Shown here piece after piece: positions 17,947-26,022 of a stretch of 64,000 nt of DNA. Within the stretch, counting starts at the first letter, position 1. Every line of letters starts with the position of its first letter. Under the pieces are notes generated by a model. That model saw only the letters and a program-made list of their open reading frames with translations, ran no database searches and was not told the origin of the DNA. A program made the position numbers and the translations under genes. Location of the stretch: the NCBI RefSeq assembly GCF_018408855.1, contig NZ_AP024322.1, positions 1,860,001 to 1,924,000 of the forward strand. The letters are read 5' to 3'. This DNA comes from Caballeronia sp. NK8. GTDB lineage: Bacteria > Pseudomonadota > Gammaproteobacteria > Burkholderiales > Burkholderiaceae.

Positions 17947-19266
17947 TCAGTTCGGCAGTTCCTGCCCGCGTGTTTCCGGCGCGAACGGAATCACCGCGAG
18001 ACCCACGAGAAACGCAATCGCAGTGAGCGCGATCGGCACGCCGAGCGTCTTCATGTTGAGCACCATCGCGCCGATGCCGAAGTTGACGATCGCGCCGAAA
18101 AAACGCCCCACCGACGTGCAGAACGCGAACGCGGTCGCCCGCACGCGCGTTTCGAACTGCTCGGGCAGCCACAGCGAAAAAAGCGCGAAGTTGCCGCCGA
18201 AAAAGCCCAGCACGACGAGCAGCGCGATGAACGGCACGAGCCCGTTCGGCAGATAGAACGCCCAGCCGAACGCGAGCGCGATCGACACCGCCATGCCGAC
18301 GAAATACACCGCGAGCGTCTTTTTGCGGCCGATCTTCTCCGCCATCGGCGGCAGCGCGAGACAGCCGACGATCGTGCCGATCGACAGCAGCCCGGTCGCG
18401 ATCGACGCCATGCGCGCCGCGTCGTGCTTGTCCATGCCCGCCTTCGTCGCGAGCTGGATCACCGCCGACGGCTCATACACCGCCCCCGCCCACAAGCCGA
18501 TGATCGCCACCGTCAGCAGCACCGCCGCGACGATCGTGCGCTTGCGATGCTGCGCGTTGAAGATCGCCTTGAGCGAACTCTCGTGTCTGACGTGCGGCTG
18601 AACGGCTTCGGCGCGCTCCCATTTGTCGGTTTCCTTCACGCGCAGGAGCACCATGATCGACACGACGACCGGGAACAGGCCGACGAGGAACATCGCGCGC
18701 CAGCCGAACGCCGCGCCGATGGTGTAGTTCAGTGCGGCAGCGAGGAAGAAGCCCGCGTAATAGCCGGTTTGCAGATAGCCCGCGCCCATCTTTCGACGAT
18801 CTTCCGGCCACGCTTCGGCGACATAGGTTCCGGCAAGCGCCCATTCACCGCCGATTCCCACGCCCGCGAAGAAGCGATAGATGCCGAGTTCCCACACCGT
18901 ATGCGCGGTGGCGGCGAGGCCCGTGAAAATCGCGAATGTGAAGATGGTCGCAGCGAGCACCTTGGTGCGCCCGAAGCGATCCGCGAGCGGCCCCCATATG
19001 AACGACAGTCCCCACCCCACCAGAAAGAGCGCGAACAGGATCGACCCTGCCAGGCCGACGTTGGCCGGCGTCGCCGCGTAGCCGGAGCGCGGCAGCAGTT
19101 CCGTGAGCGCCGGCGCGAGCACGAGCGCATAAATGAAAGAATCCATTCCATCGAGCGTCCAGCCGGCCCACGCGCCCCAGAAACCGGTGATCTGCGACCG
19201 GTTGAGCGGCGTCTTCGCGGCGCGCGTGGCGCTGATGCGTCGATCCAGGATTGTCGGCATGGCCAT
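17947..19266 (-). CDS. MFS metabolite:H+ symporter, probable malonate importer
   Basis: A 439-residue, roughly 12-helix permease of the metabolite:H+ symporter (ShiA/PcaK/NanT-like) group. Family marks are DGMDSFIYALVLAPAL in helix 1, GPLADRFGRTKV between helices 2 and 3, and FFAGVGIGGEWALAGTYVAE in helix 4. It is divergent from the gntR-mdc operon with 138 bases between. The mdc cluster lacks the usual MdcF or MdcLM carriers, so import of malonate or a related dicarboxylate is the best guess. Two in-frame ATGs lie at 19266 and 19260; GGAGAG fits either, and I give the longer. Confidence 0.85.
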   Translation of the reverse strand: MAMPTILDRRISATRAAKTPLNRSQITGFWGAWAGWTLDGMDSFIYALVLAPALTELLPRSGYAATPANVGLAGSILFALFLVGWGLSFIWGPLADRFGRTKVLAATIFTFAIFTGLAATAHTVWELGIYRFFAGVGIGGEWALAGTYVAEAWPEDRRKMGAGYLQTGYYAGFFLAAALNYTIGAAFGWRAMFLVGLFPVVVSIMVLLRVKETDKWERAEAVQPHVRHESSLKAIFNAQHRKRTIVAAVLLTVAIIGLWAGAVYEPSAVIQLATKAGMDKHDAARMASIATGLLSIGTIVGCLALPPMAEKIGRKKTLAVYFVGMAVSIALAFGWAFYLPNGLVPFIALLVVLGFFGGNFALFSLWLPEQFETRVRATAFAFCTSVGRFFGAIVNFGIGAMVLNMKTLGVPIALTAIAFLVGLAVIPFAPETRGQELPN

Positions 19267-19336
19267 GTCTCTCCAAGTGAATTATCGACGCGCGCGTTGA
19301 AAGTGTTTGTTATGGCGTCTAGGGAAAGCACCGGAT

Positions 19337-19366
19337 TTGCGTGTGCAATTTTATATATAATATTTG
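19337..19366. promoter_or_regulatory. AT-rich divergent promoter/operator between MFS gene and gntR
   Basis: The 138-base divergent spacer carries a very AT-rich core with the 10-base perfect palindrome TTATATATAA (19351-19360) overlapping a TATAAT hexamer (19356-19361) that points at gntR. Nothing convincing matches a -35 at 17 bases. FadR-type regulators bind short palindromes, so this is the best candidate operator for autoregulation and control of the transporter. This is inference from position and symmetry. Confidence 0.4.
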
Positions 19367-19404
19367 AACATCAACTCGCGACAAGTCCGCGTTTTCACCT
19401 AGCC

Positions 19405-20178
19405 ATGTCGACAGATCTCTCAGCCCGATCGCAGCATCCGGCATCATTTCGCGACGCGCAGTTCGAGCCGCGCCAGAGCACGTCGCGCTTCATCGCGGAC
19501 GCGCTGCGCAACGCGATCGTCGAAGGCTCGCTGCTGCCGGGCGAGCCATTGCGACAGGACGCCATCGCGCGACAGTTTTCCGTCAGCGCGATCCCGGTGC
19601 GCGAGGCGTTTCGCCAGCTCGACAGTGAAGGCTGGGTGACGATCGAGCCGAATCGCGGCGCGGCCGTCAGCTTGCAATCCGCCGACGAGGCGCGCGAGAT
19701 CTACGAGATTCGCGCATCGCTGGAAAGCCTGGCGATCGGCATCGCGATCGACCATCACACGCCCGCCACGCTCGCCGAAGTGAAGCGCCTGCTCGAGGCC
19801 GCACAAAACGAGCCTGATCCCGCGCTCTATGTGGTGCGCAACGAGCAGTTTCATATGAGCCTGTATGCGCCCGCGGACCGTCCGCGCCTGATGGAACTGA
19901 TCGGCCAGATGCATCGGCGCGGCGAGCGCTATCTGCGTCTGAAGCTCGGGCTGCCCATCCACAAGGATGCGTCCGATGCCGAGCATCGCGCGATCTTCGA
20001 TGCCCTCGTCGCGCGCGATATCGAACAGGCCCAAACACTCGTCGCGCGTCATCTGCTCGCGACGGGCGAACTGATTCACCGCTTTCTCGCCGATGCCCAG
20101 TCGCTCGCTCAAATGAGCCACGTCAAGAAGAAGCGCCGCGCATCGTCCCGAACGACTTCCCCAAAGGCTGACCGATGA
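19405..20178 (+). CDS. GntR family (FadR/FCD) regulator of malonate genes
   Basis: A 257-residue repressor-type protein. The N-terminal winged helix-turn-helix shows IADALRNAIVEGSLLPGEPLRQDAIA and SAIPVREAFRQLDSEGWV. The C-terminal FCD ligand domain has EIRASLESLAIGIA, NEQFHMSLYAPADRPRL and DASDAEHRAIFDAL, with His residues that bind metal in FCD proteins. Its stop overlaps the mdcA start as ATGA, so it is first in the mdc operon rather than divergent. Malonate or malonyl-CoA is the likely effector by context. The frame is open far upstream, but the ATG at 19405 lies just after the AT-rich promoter and gives a normal length. No clear ribosome-binding site is seen. Confidence 0.88.
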   Translation: MSTDLSARSQHPASFRDAQFEPRQSTSRFIADALRNAIVEGSLLPGEPLRQDAIARQFSVSAIPVREAFRQLDSEGWVTIEPNRGAAVSLQSADEAREIYEIRASLESLAIGIAIDHHTPATLAEVKRLLEAAQNEPDPALYVVRNEQFHMSLYAPADRPRLMELIGQMHRRGERYLRLKLGLPIHKDASDAEHRAIFDALVARDIEQAQTLVARHLLATGELIHRFLADAQSLAQMSHVKKKRRASSRTTSPKADR

Positions 20179-21851
20179 ACTCGTCCACACCTCCTGACGC
20201 GCTCCGCGCGACCCGCAACTGGAACACCCGGGCGCAGGAAAAAGCGCGGCGACTGAAGCTGATCGAACCGTGGCTGAACGGCTCGGTGCTCGACTCCGCG
20301 CGTATCGTCGATGCGTTGAGCGCGTTGATCGTCAGCGGCGACCGGGTTGCGCTCGAAGGCAACAACCAGAAGCAGGCCGACTTTCTCTCGCGCGCGTTCG
20401 CGAAGCTCGATCCAGAGCGCGTGCACGACATCCATCTGCTCATCTCGAGCATCAGTCGTCCGGAGCATCTCGCGCTGTTCGAGCAAGGCATCGCGCACAA
20501 GGTGGATTTCGCTTTCGCGGGGCCGCAGAGCCTGCGCGTCGCGCAACTGCTCGAAGACGGCATGCTGGAGATCGGCGCGATCTATACGTACATCGAACTG
20601 TATGCGCGCATGTTCATCGATCTCACGCCGCAGGTCGCGCTCGTGTGCGCGGTGCAGGCGGACCGGCACGGCAATCTGTACACCGGCGCGAACACCGAGG
20701 ACACGCCGACCATCGTCGAAGCCACCGCGTTCCGTCATGGCATCGTGGTCGCGCAGGTGAACGAGGTCGTCGATGAACTGCCGCGCGTCGATATTCCCGG
20801 TTCGTGGGTCGATGTCGTCGTTCAGGCGGATCGCCCGTTCGCGGTTGAACCGCTCTTCACGCGCGATCCGCGTCACATCGGCGAGCTGCAGATTCTCATG
20901 GCGATGATGACGATCCGCGGCATTTATGACCGCTATGGCGTGACGTCGCTCAATCACGGCATCGGCTTCGACACGGCCGCGATCGAACTGCTGTTGCCAA
21001 CGTATGGTGAATCGCTCGGGCTGAAGGGCAAGATCTGCACGAACTGGGCGCTCAATCCGCATCCGACGCTCATACCCGCGATCGAATCCGGCTGGGTGCA
21101 GAGCGTGCATTGCTTCGGCAGCGAAGTCGGCATGGAGGACTACATCGCGGCCCGCTCCGACGTGTTCTTCACCGGCCGCGACGGCAGCCTGCGCTCGAAC
21201 CGCGTGTTCTGTCAGCTCGCGGGGCAATATGGCGTCGACCTGTTCATCGGCTCGACCTTGCAGATGGATGCCGACGCGAACTCGTCGACTGTCACGCTCG
21301 GGCGGCTCGCGGGCTTCGGCGGCGCGCCGAACATGGGACACGATCCGCGCGGCCGCCGGCATTCGAGCGAAGCGTGGCTCAAGCTGCTGAAGGACGACGG
21401 CCCGAACCCGAAGATCGCGCGCGGCCACAAGCTCGTCGTGCAGACCGCCGAGACGTACAAGAAAGGCGGCGAGCCGACCATCGTCGATGCGCTGGATGCG
21501 ATCGCCGTCGGCGAAAAGAGCGGCATGCCGATCGCGCCGGTGATGATCTACGGCGACGACGTCACGCACGTCGTGACCGAGGAAGGCATCGCGTATCTGC
21601 ATGCGGCCGAAGGCGTCGATGAGCGGCGCGCCGCGCTCGCGGCGGTCGCGGGCGTGACGCCGATCGGCATGCGCGCCGATCCGGCGAAGACGGCGGAACT
21701 GAGACGGCGCGGCATCGTCGCCTATCCGGAAGATCTCGGCGTGCGGCGCGGCGAAGCGAAGCGTTCCCTGCTCGCGGCGCGCAGCATCGACGATCTGGTC
21801 GCGTGGTCGGGCGGGCTCTATGCGCCGCCGGCGCGCTTCAGAAGCTGGTGA
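20175..21851 (+). CDS. mdcA: malonate decarboxylase alpha subunit (acetyl-ACP:malonate ACP transferase)
   Basis: A 558-residue subunit that exchanges malonate for acetate on the acyl carrier subunit MdcC, forming malonyl-ACP and releasing acetate. Diagnostic segments include RNWNTRAQEKARRLKLI at the N-terminus, GDRVALEGNNQKQADFLSRA, and YDRYGVTSLNHGIGFDTAAIELLLPTY in part. GFGGAPNMGHDPRGRRHSS is the central MdcA signature. Length matches the family. The ATG overlaps the gntR stop by four bases, indicating coupled translation, and mdcB starts seven bases after the stop. Confidence 0.97.
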   Translation: MNSSTPPDALRATRNWNTRAQEKARRLKLIEPWLNGSVLDSARIVDALSALIVSGDRVALEGNNQKQADFLSRAFAKLDPERVHDIHLLISSISRPEHLALFEQGIAHKVDFAFAGPQSLRVAQLLEDGMLEIGAIYTYIELYARMFIDLTPQVALVCAVQADRHGNLYTGANTEDTPTIVEATAFRHGIVVAQVNEVVDELPRVDIPGSWVDVVVQADRPFAVEPLFTRDPRHIGELQILMAMMTIRGIYDRYGVTSLNHGIGFDTAAIELLLPTYGESLGLKGKICTNWALNPHPTLIPAIESGWVQSVHCFGSEVGMEDYIAARSDVFFTGRDGSLRSNRVFCQLAGQYGVDLFIGSTLQMDADANSSTVTLGRLAGFGGAPNMGHDPRGRRHSSEAWLKLLKDDGPNPKIARGHKLVVQTAETYKKGGEPTIVDALDAIAVGEKSGMPIAPVMIYGDDVTHVVTEEGIAYLHAAEGVDERRAALAAVAGVTPIGMRADPAKTAELRRRGIVAYPEDLGVRRGEAKRSLLAARSIDDLVAWSGGLYAPPARFRSW

Positions 21852-21857
21852 AACGCG

Positions 21858-22727
21858 ATGACGAGAATGTCTGCGGCCGCCCTTCCCCTCGCGCGCGACG
21901 AAGCGGCTTCGCCACCGCTCATTGCAGCGCTCGCCGTCGATGCGCTGATCGCCGAGGCGCGTCTCACGCCGAAGCCCGCGCTCGTCGATGAACGCGGCAG
22001 CGGCGCGCATCGCGATCTCGATCTGGACACGATGCTGCGTTCCGCCCGCGCGCTGCAACCGACCTTTCTCGCGATCGCGCGCGCGGCGTCGGGCGTGCGA
22101 CCGTCGCAGGGATTGCGCGAGCGACTGGCGCGCATCGGCCGCGAAGGCGAAGCCGCGATGATGCGCGCGACGAGCGGCAGCAACGCGCATCGCGGTGCGA
22201 TCTGGATCGTCGGTCTGTTATGCGCGGGCGCGTCGATGCACGCATCCGACGATGTCGAATCGATCTGCGCGTCGGCTGCGGCGATCGCGCGTCACGAGGA
22301 TCGTTATGCGCCGCCATCGGCGACGGCGAGTCACGGCGCGCGCGTGAGCGAGCGCTATCGCGTGGCGGGCGCGCGCGGCGAAGCACGCGATGGCTTCCCG
22401 CATGCGCGCTTCGTCGGGCTGTCCGCACTCGACGATGCACGGGCGCGCGGGCTCGACGAACCGGACGCGCGTCTCGATGCGCTCATCGCGATCATCGCGT
22501 CGCTCGACGATACATGCGTGCTGCATCGCGGCGGCTCGAACGCGCTCGATGCGGCGCAGCGCGGCGCGCGGCTCGTGATGGATCGCGGCGGCGTGGGCAC
22601 CGACGAGGGGCGCGCGGCGCTCGCGCAACTCGAAGCTGATCTGCTGGCGGTGAACGCATCGCCCGGCGGCGCGGCCGACCTGCTCGCGGCGACGCTCTTT
22701 CTCGACAGTCTCAGGCGTCTGGCTTAG
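21858..22727 (+). CDS. mdcB: triphosphoribosyl-dephospho-CoA synthase
   Basis: A 289-residue CitG/MdcB-family enzyme that makes 2'-(5''-triphosphoribosyl)-3'-dephospho-CoA from ATP and dephospho-CoA, the precursor of the MdcC prosthetic group. Visible signatures are LTPKPALVDERGSGAHRDLD, RATSGSNAHRGAIWIVGLL and DDTCVLHRGG near the C-terminus, plus a final GGAADLLAATLFLDSL. It follows mdcA by six bases. Its stop is followed by a 715-base gap filled by an inverted-repeat element before mdcC, which breaks the otherwise overlapping operon. Two ATGs lie at 21858 and 21867; the first is used. Confidence 0.94.
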   Translation: MTRMSAAALPLARDEAASPPLIAALAVDALIAEARLTPKPALVDERGSGAHRDLDLDTMLRSARALQPTFLAIARAASGVRPSQGLRERLARIGREGEAAMMRATSGSNAHRGAIWIVGLLCAGASMHASDDVESICASAAAIARHEDRYAPPSATASHGARVSERYRVAGARGEARDGFPHARFVGLSALDDARARGLDEPDARLDALIAIIASLDDTCVLHRGGSNALDAAQRGARLVMDRGGVGTDEGRAALAQLEADLLAVNASPGGAADLLAATLFLDSLRRLA

Positions 22728-22793
22728 CGCATGTCAGGGCTTTTGATAAGGAATGCTATTGTGATGTGTCGAGTGCAAGCCGGAGTTTTCGTC

Positions 22794-22994
22794 GGATCCC
22801 GTTTTCGTGTCGGTCTATTGGCGTTGCCCCTGTGCGGGGCGGCAGTCACTTTCTTTGCTGCTGCAAAGAAAGTAACCAAAGAAAGCAGCTCGAGACGCCC
22901 GCGGTCACACGCAATTTGGGTGTTCTTCTCGTTGTTCGTGGGCTCAGTAGCGAGTGCCCTCGTAGGCCACCTCGGGCTTGGACCGCGCACGGTC
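22794..22994 (+). repeat. arm A of a large inverted repeat in the mdc operon
   Basis: A 201-base arm that matches the reverse complement of 23199-23399 with about ten mismatches by my count (about 95% identity). It begins GGATCCCG and ends GACCGCGCACGGTC. Inside are two perfect hairpins: GCCCC-tgtgc-GGGGC (22826-22840) and ACTTTCTTTGC-tgct-GCAAAGAAAGT (22848-22873). No transposase or credible gene lies in it. It looks like one half of a non-autonomous palindromic element. Confidence 0.9.
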
Positions 22995-23198
22995 TGTCAC
23001 ATCGCGCCGCGTAAGCGGCTGGTTCAGCACGAAATGGCTCCGACCCGCTTCGCGGCCGATGGGTTTATCGGGTGCGCGCGTGCTTTCATACCAAGTTATC
23101 CATACCAATGGTTTCCCTTGCATACCCAACGGCAGCGCGTAGCGCTGTGCCGGAACTGTTTCGTGCTGAACCAGCGTCTTTTGGGTACTAGCTCGTCA
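22995..23198. repeat. central spacer of the palindromic element, with inner inverted repeats
   Basis: The 204-base centre is less symmetrical but not unrelated: CTGGTTCAGCACGAAA (23019-23034) recurs as its exact reverse complement at 23159-23174. Flanking bases show partial matches too, so the two arms may once have been about 260 bases long. Only about the middle 80 bases lack a counterpart. The frames here give no recognisable protein and I do not call a gene. Confidence 0.7.
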
Positions 23199-23399
23199 GA
23201 CCGTGCGCGGTCCAAGCCCGGTTAGGCCTACGAGGGCACTCGCTACTGAGCCCACGAACAACGAGAAGAACACTCAAATTGCGTGTGACCGCGGGCGTAT
23301 CGAGCTGCTTTCTTTGGTTACTTTCTTTGCAGCAGCAAAGAAAGTGACTGCCGCCCCGCACAGGGGCAACGCTAATAAACCAACACGAATACGGGATCC
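23199..23399 (-). repeat. arm B of a large inverted repeat in the mdc operon
   Basis: The reverse-complement partner of 22794-22994. It ends 44 bases before the mdcC start, and the spacer to mdcC keeps a ribosome-binding site. The two arms could fold an mdc transcript into one very long hairpin between mdcB and mdcC, which would separate an upstream gntR-mdcAB segment from a downstream mdcCDEGH segment. Whether it stops polymerase or only stabilises RNA ends cannot be told from sequence. Confidence 0.9.
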
Positions 23400-23442
23400 G
23401 GCGACAAACCAGCCTCAAAGCACCTCGAAGAGGAAACGAACG

Positions 23443-23745
23443 ATGGAAAACATGCGATATGAATACCCGGCCAAGCGGCCCGTCACGCGCCGCGCCCACG
23501 TGGGCGTGGTCGGCTCCGGCGATCTCGAAGTGCTGCTCTCGCCGTCGCCGGGTGCGAACGCGGAAGTGGTGATCCGCACCAGCGTCGATGGTTACGGCCA
23601 CGTATGGAAAAGCGTGCTCGATCGCTTCTTCCAGCGCTACGACGGCGCAGCGAAAATCGAACTCAACGATTTCGGCGCGACGCCCGGCATCGTGATGTTG
23701 CGCCTGAACGAAGCCGTGGAAGCAAGCGAAGGAGACACGCCATGA
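23443..23745 (+). CDS. mdcC: malonate decarboxylase acyl carrier protein (delta subunit)
   Basis: A 100-residue acyl carrier subunit holding the 2'-(5''-phosphoribosyl)-3'-dephospho-CoA arm. The attachment serine is in VVGSGDLEVLLSP and falls at residue 25, the position known for the Klebsiella protein, which supports ATG at 23443 over one at 23452. The remaining sequence (VVIRTSVDGYGHVWKSVLDRF, shown in part) fits the MdcC family. AGAGG lies nine bases upstream, so the gene has its own translation start after the palindromic element. Its stop overlaps mdcD as ATGA. Confidence 0.95.
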   Translation: MENMRYEYPAKRPVTRRAHVGVVGSGDLEVLLSPSPGANAEVVIRTSVDGYGHVWKSVLDRFFQRYDGAAKIELNDFGATPGIVMLRLNEAVEASEGDTP

Positions 23746-24581
23746 ACGCGCACGACACTTTCCTCGCGCGCCACAGCTTCATCGAACTGACCGCGCGCGA
23801 GCGCGCCCGAACGCTGCTCGACCAGGGCACGTTCCGCGAACTGCTGGGCCCGTTCGACCACCTCGAATCGCCATGGCTCGCGATGCAAAACATCGTCTGT
23901 CAGGCCGACGACGGCGCGGTCATCGCGCGCGGCACGCTCGACGGCGAACCTGCGGTGATCGCCGCGATCGAGCCCGCCTTTCAGGGCGGCAGCATCGGAG
24001 AAGTGTCGGGCGCGAAAATCGCGGCCGCGCTCGAACTGGCCTTGAGCGAATTCGAAGCAGGACGCGCGATCCGTCCCGTCGTGCTGTTCGAAACCGGCGG
24101 CGTGCGCTTGCAGGAGGCCAATCTCGGACTCGCCGCGATCGCCGAGATTCAGGCGGCGATCGTCGCGCTCAGGCGGCATGTGCCAGTGGTCGGCGTGATC
24201 GGCGGAATGGTCGGCTGCTTCGGCGGCATGTCGCTCGCGGCGGCGCTGTGCACGGATCTCGTGATGACGCGTCAGGCCCGCCTCGGCATGAACGGACCCG
24301 AGGTGATCGAGCAGGAAGCGGGCATCGAGGAACTCGATTCGGGCGACCGGCGCCTCATCTGGTCGATGATAGGCGGCGACGAACGCGTTGCGGTCGGGCT
24401 GGCGGACACGCTCGTCGAAGACGATACGGATCAGGTCCGCGAAGCCGTGCTCGGCGCGTTCCGACGCGGCGTGCAAAAACATCGCACCGAGGACGTGGAC
24501 GGCTTCATCGCGCGGCTCGCGCAAGTGAACCCGCACGCCATCGATCCCGACACACTGCGCACCTTGTGGGGCACATCATGA
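23742..24581 (+). CDS. mdcD: malonyl-ACP decarboxylase beta subunit
   Basis: A 279-residue carboxyltransferase-fold subunit that, with MdcE, decarboxylates malonyl-ACP to acetyl-ACP. It contains FRELLGPFDHLESPWL, AFQGGSIGEVSGAKIAAAL, the glycine-rich VVGVIGGMVGCFGGMSLA oxyanion region and RLGMNGPEVIEQEAG. Length is typical. The start overlaps mdcC by four bases (ATGA) and the stop overlaps mdcE in the same way, indicating tightly coupled translation and stoichiometric synthesis of the complex. Confidence 0.96.
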   Translation: MNAHDTFLARHSFIELTARERARTLLDQGTFRELLGPFDHLESPWLAMQNIVCQADDGAVIARGTLDGEPAVIAAIEPAFQGGSIGEVSGAKIAAALELALSEFEAGRAIRPVVLFETGGVRLQEANLGLAAIAEIQAAIVALRRHVPVVGVIGGMVGCFGGMSLAAALCTDLVMTRQARLGMNGPEVIEQEAGIEELDSGDRRLIWSMIGGDERVAVGLADTLVEDDTDQVREAVLGAFRRGVQKHRTEDVDGFIARLAQVNPHAIDPDTLRTLWGTS

Positions 24582-25393
24582 CCGACACGCTTTCCCGTGG
24601 CGCGCGCTGGCTCGACGCGCTGAGTTCCGCACCCGCGCAAACCGAAAGCGGCCCGATCCGCGCCCGCGATGGCCAGCTCGGCGGCGCGCGCGCGAGCTTC
24701 TTCGCCGTCGTGCCCGATCCGCAGAACCGTTTTCCGCGCGCCACCGACAACGTCGTCGGACTCGAACAAGGCTGGCTGCTCGCCCGCGCAGTGCGCGCCG
24801 TGATCGACGCCGATCGCGCCGCCGATGTGAAGCGCCCGATCGTCGCCGTGGTCGATGTCAAGAGCCAGGCGTACGGCCGCCGCGAAGAACTGCTCGGCGT
24901 TCATCTCGCGTGCGCCGCCGCCGTCGATGCCTACGCCTGCGCGCGGCTCGCCGGTCATCCGGTGATCGCGCTGATCGTCGGTCCGGCGATGTCGGGCGCG
25001 TACCTCGCGCACGGTTATCAGGCGAACCGCATCGTCGCGCTCGACGCGCCCGGCACCGCCGTGCACGCGATGGGCAAGGAAGCCGCCGCGCGCGTCACGC
25101 GCCGCAGCGTCGAGAGCCTCGACGCGCTCGGCGACACCGTTCTGCCGATGTCGTACAAGATGAGCGCCTACGCGAAACTCGGGCTGCTGCACGAGCTGAT
25201 CGAAGGCGTGGACGCCGACGCGCCCTCTTCCGCCGATATCGAGCGCGTGAAGGCGTCGCTCGCCGCCGCGGTGGAGGATGCGCGCAACGGCCCGCGCGAT
25301 CTGTCGAGCCGGCTCACATCCGCCGACGCGCAACGCACCCGCGCCGCGTCGATCGAAGTGCGCAGGCGCATGCGCGAGCAGTGGAGCGCGTGA
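24578..25393 (+). CDS. mdcE: malonyl-ACP decarboxylase gamma subunit
   Basis: A 271-residue partner of MdcD with the crotonase/carboxyltransferase fold. Visible family features are GQLGGARASFFAVVPDP, GLEQGWLLARAV, DVKSQAYGRREELLG, VGPAMSGAYLAHGYQANRI and AVHAMGKEAAARVT. It starts in an ATGA overlap with mdcD and its stop shares one base with the mdcG start. The complex acts in the cytoplasm, allowing growth on malonate as a source of acetyl units. Confidence 0.96.
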   Translation: MTDTLSRGARWLDALSSAPAQTESGPIRARDGQLGGARASFFAVVPDPQNRFPRATDNVVGLEQGWLLARAVRAVIDADRAADVKRPIVAVVDVKSQAYGRREELLGVHLACAAAVDAYACARLAGHPVIALIVGPAMSGAYLAHGYQANRIVALDAPGTAVHAMGKEAAARVTRRSVESLDALGDTVLPMSYKMSAYAKLGLLHELIEGVDADAPSSADIERVKASLAAAVEDARNGPRDLSSRLTSADAQRTRAASIEVRRRMREQWSA

Positions 25394-26022
25394 TGAACCG
25401 CGCGCCGCGTCCGCACGATCTGCTGCGGCTCGTGCCCGCCGCGCCGCCGTTCGCCGATGCGCCCGCGTGGGTCGCGCCGGCGCTCGCGCGCGCACCGTTC
25501 GTGGTCGTGCGGCGCGTGCCTCGCATCGGCGATGCGATTGCCGTCGGCGTGCGCGGCGTCGCGCGCAACGAACGCTTCGGCACGTGGATCGAGCCGCGCT
25601 GGATCGACGCGATTCTCACGCCGGAAGATCTGCGCACGCGCGAACCCGATCCGCTGCGAGCCGCCGTGCCCGCGCTTGCGTTGTTGCGCGCGGTGGCCCC
25701 GATCATCGACGCTCACGGCGTCGACTGGGGTCCGACCGGCAGCGCAGGCTTCGAACTCGCCAGCGCGATGCCGACGCTCACGCGCGACAGCGACCTCGAT
25801 ATCGTCGTGCGCGCACCGACGCCCTTGCCGCGCGATGAGGCCGCAGCGCTCTTCGACGCGCTCTCGCACGCCGCGCAGGAAGCCGGCACGCGCATCGACG
25901 CGCAGATCGAAACGCCCGACGCGGCCTTTTCGCTGGCCGAATTCGCGCGCCCCAATCTGCGCGTGATGCTGCGGCACGCCGACGGCCCGCGCCTCGTCAT
26001 CGATCCGTGGGCGGGCGCGTGA
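25393..26022 (+). CDS. mdcG: phosphoribosyl-dephospho-CoA transferase (holo-ACP synthase)
   Basis: A 209-residue nucleotidyltransferase that transfers the prosthetic group made by MdcB onto Ser25 of MdcC. The N-terminus MNRAPRPHDLLRL and RPFVVVRR-like strand are typical of MdcG. The catalytic region is GPTGSAGFELASAMPTL followed by DSDLDIVV, the paired aspartates of the fold. The start shares a base with the mdcE stop (TGATG), and the stop overlaps mdcH as GTGA. Together with mdcB it makes the cluster self-sufficient for holo-enzyme assembly. Confidence 0.94.
   Translation: MNRAPRPHDLLRLVPAAPPFADAPAWVAPALARAPFVVVRRVPRIGDAIAVGVRGVARNERFGTWIEPRWIDAILTPEDLRTREPDPLRAAVPALALLRAVAPIIDAHGVDWGPTGSAGFELASAMPTLTRDSDLDIVVRAPTPLPRDEAAALFDALSHAAQEAGTRIDAQIETPDAAFSLAEFARPNLRVMLRHADGPRLVIDPWAGA

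Noticed and set aside
17938..19404. Upstream extension of the GntR frame over the MFS gene
   Set aside because: It is antisense to the transporter and Arg/His-rich. The regulator has a normal length and N-terminus from 19405.
22731..23225. Open frames in the palindromic element encoding Arg/Phe-rich peptides with FFAAAKKVT
   Set aside because: The frame occurs in both arms in the same relation to the repeat, includes the hairpin core and has no domain or ribosome-binding site. It follows from the repeat sequence, not a gene.
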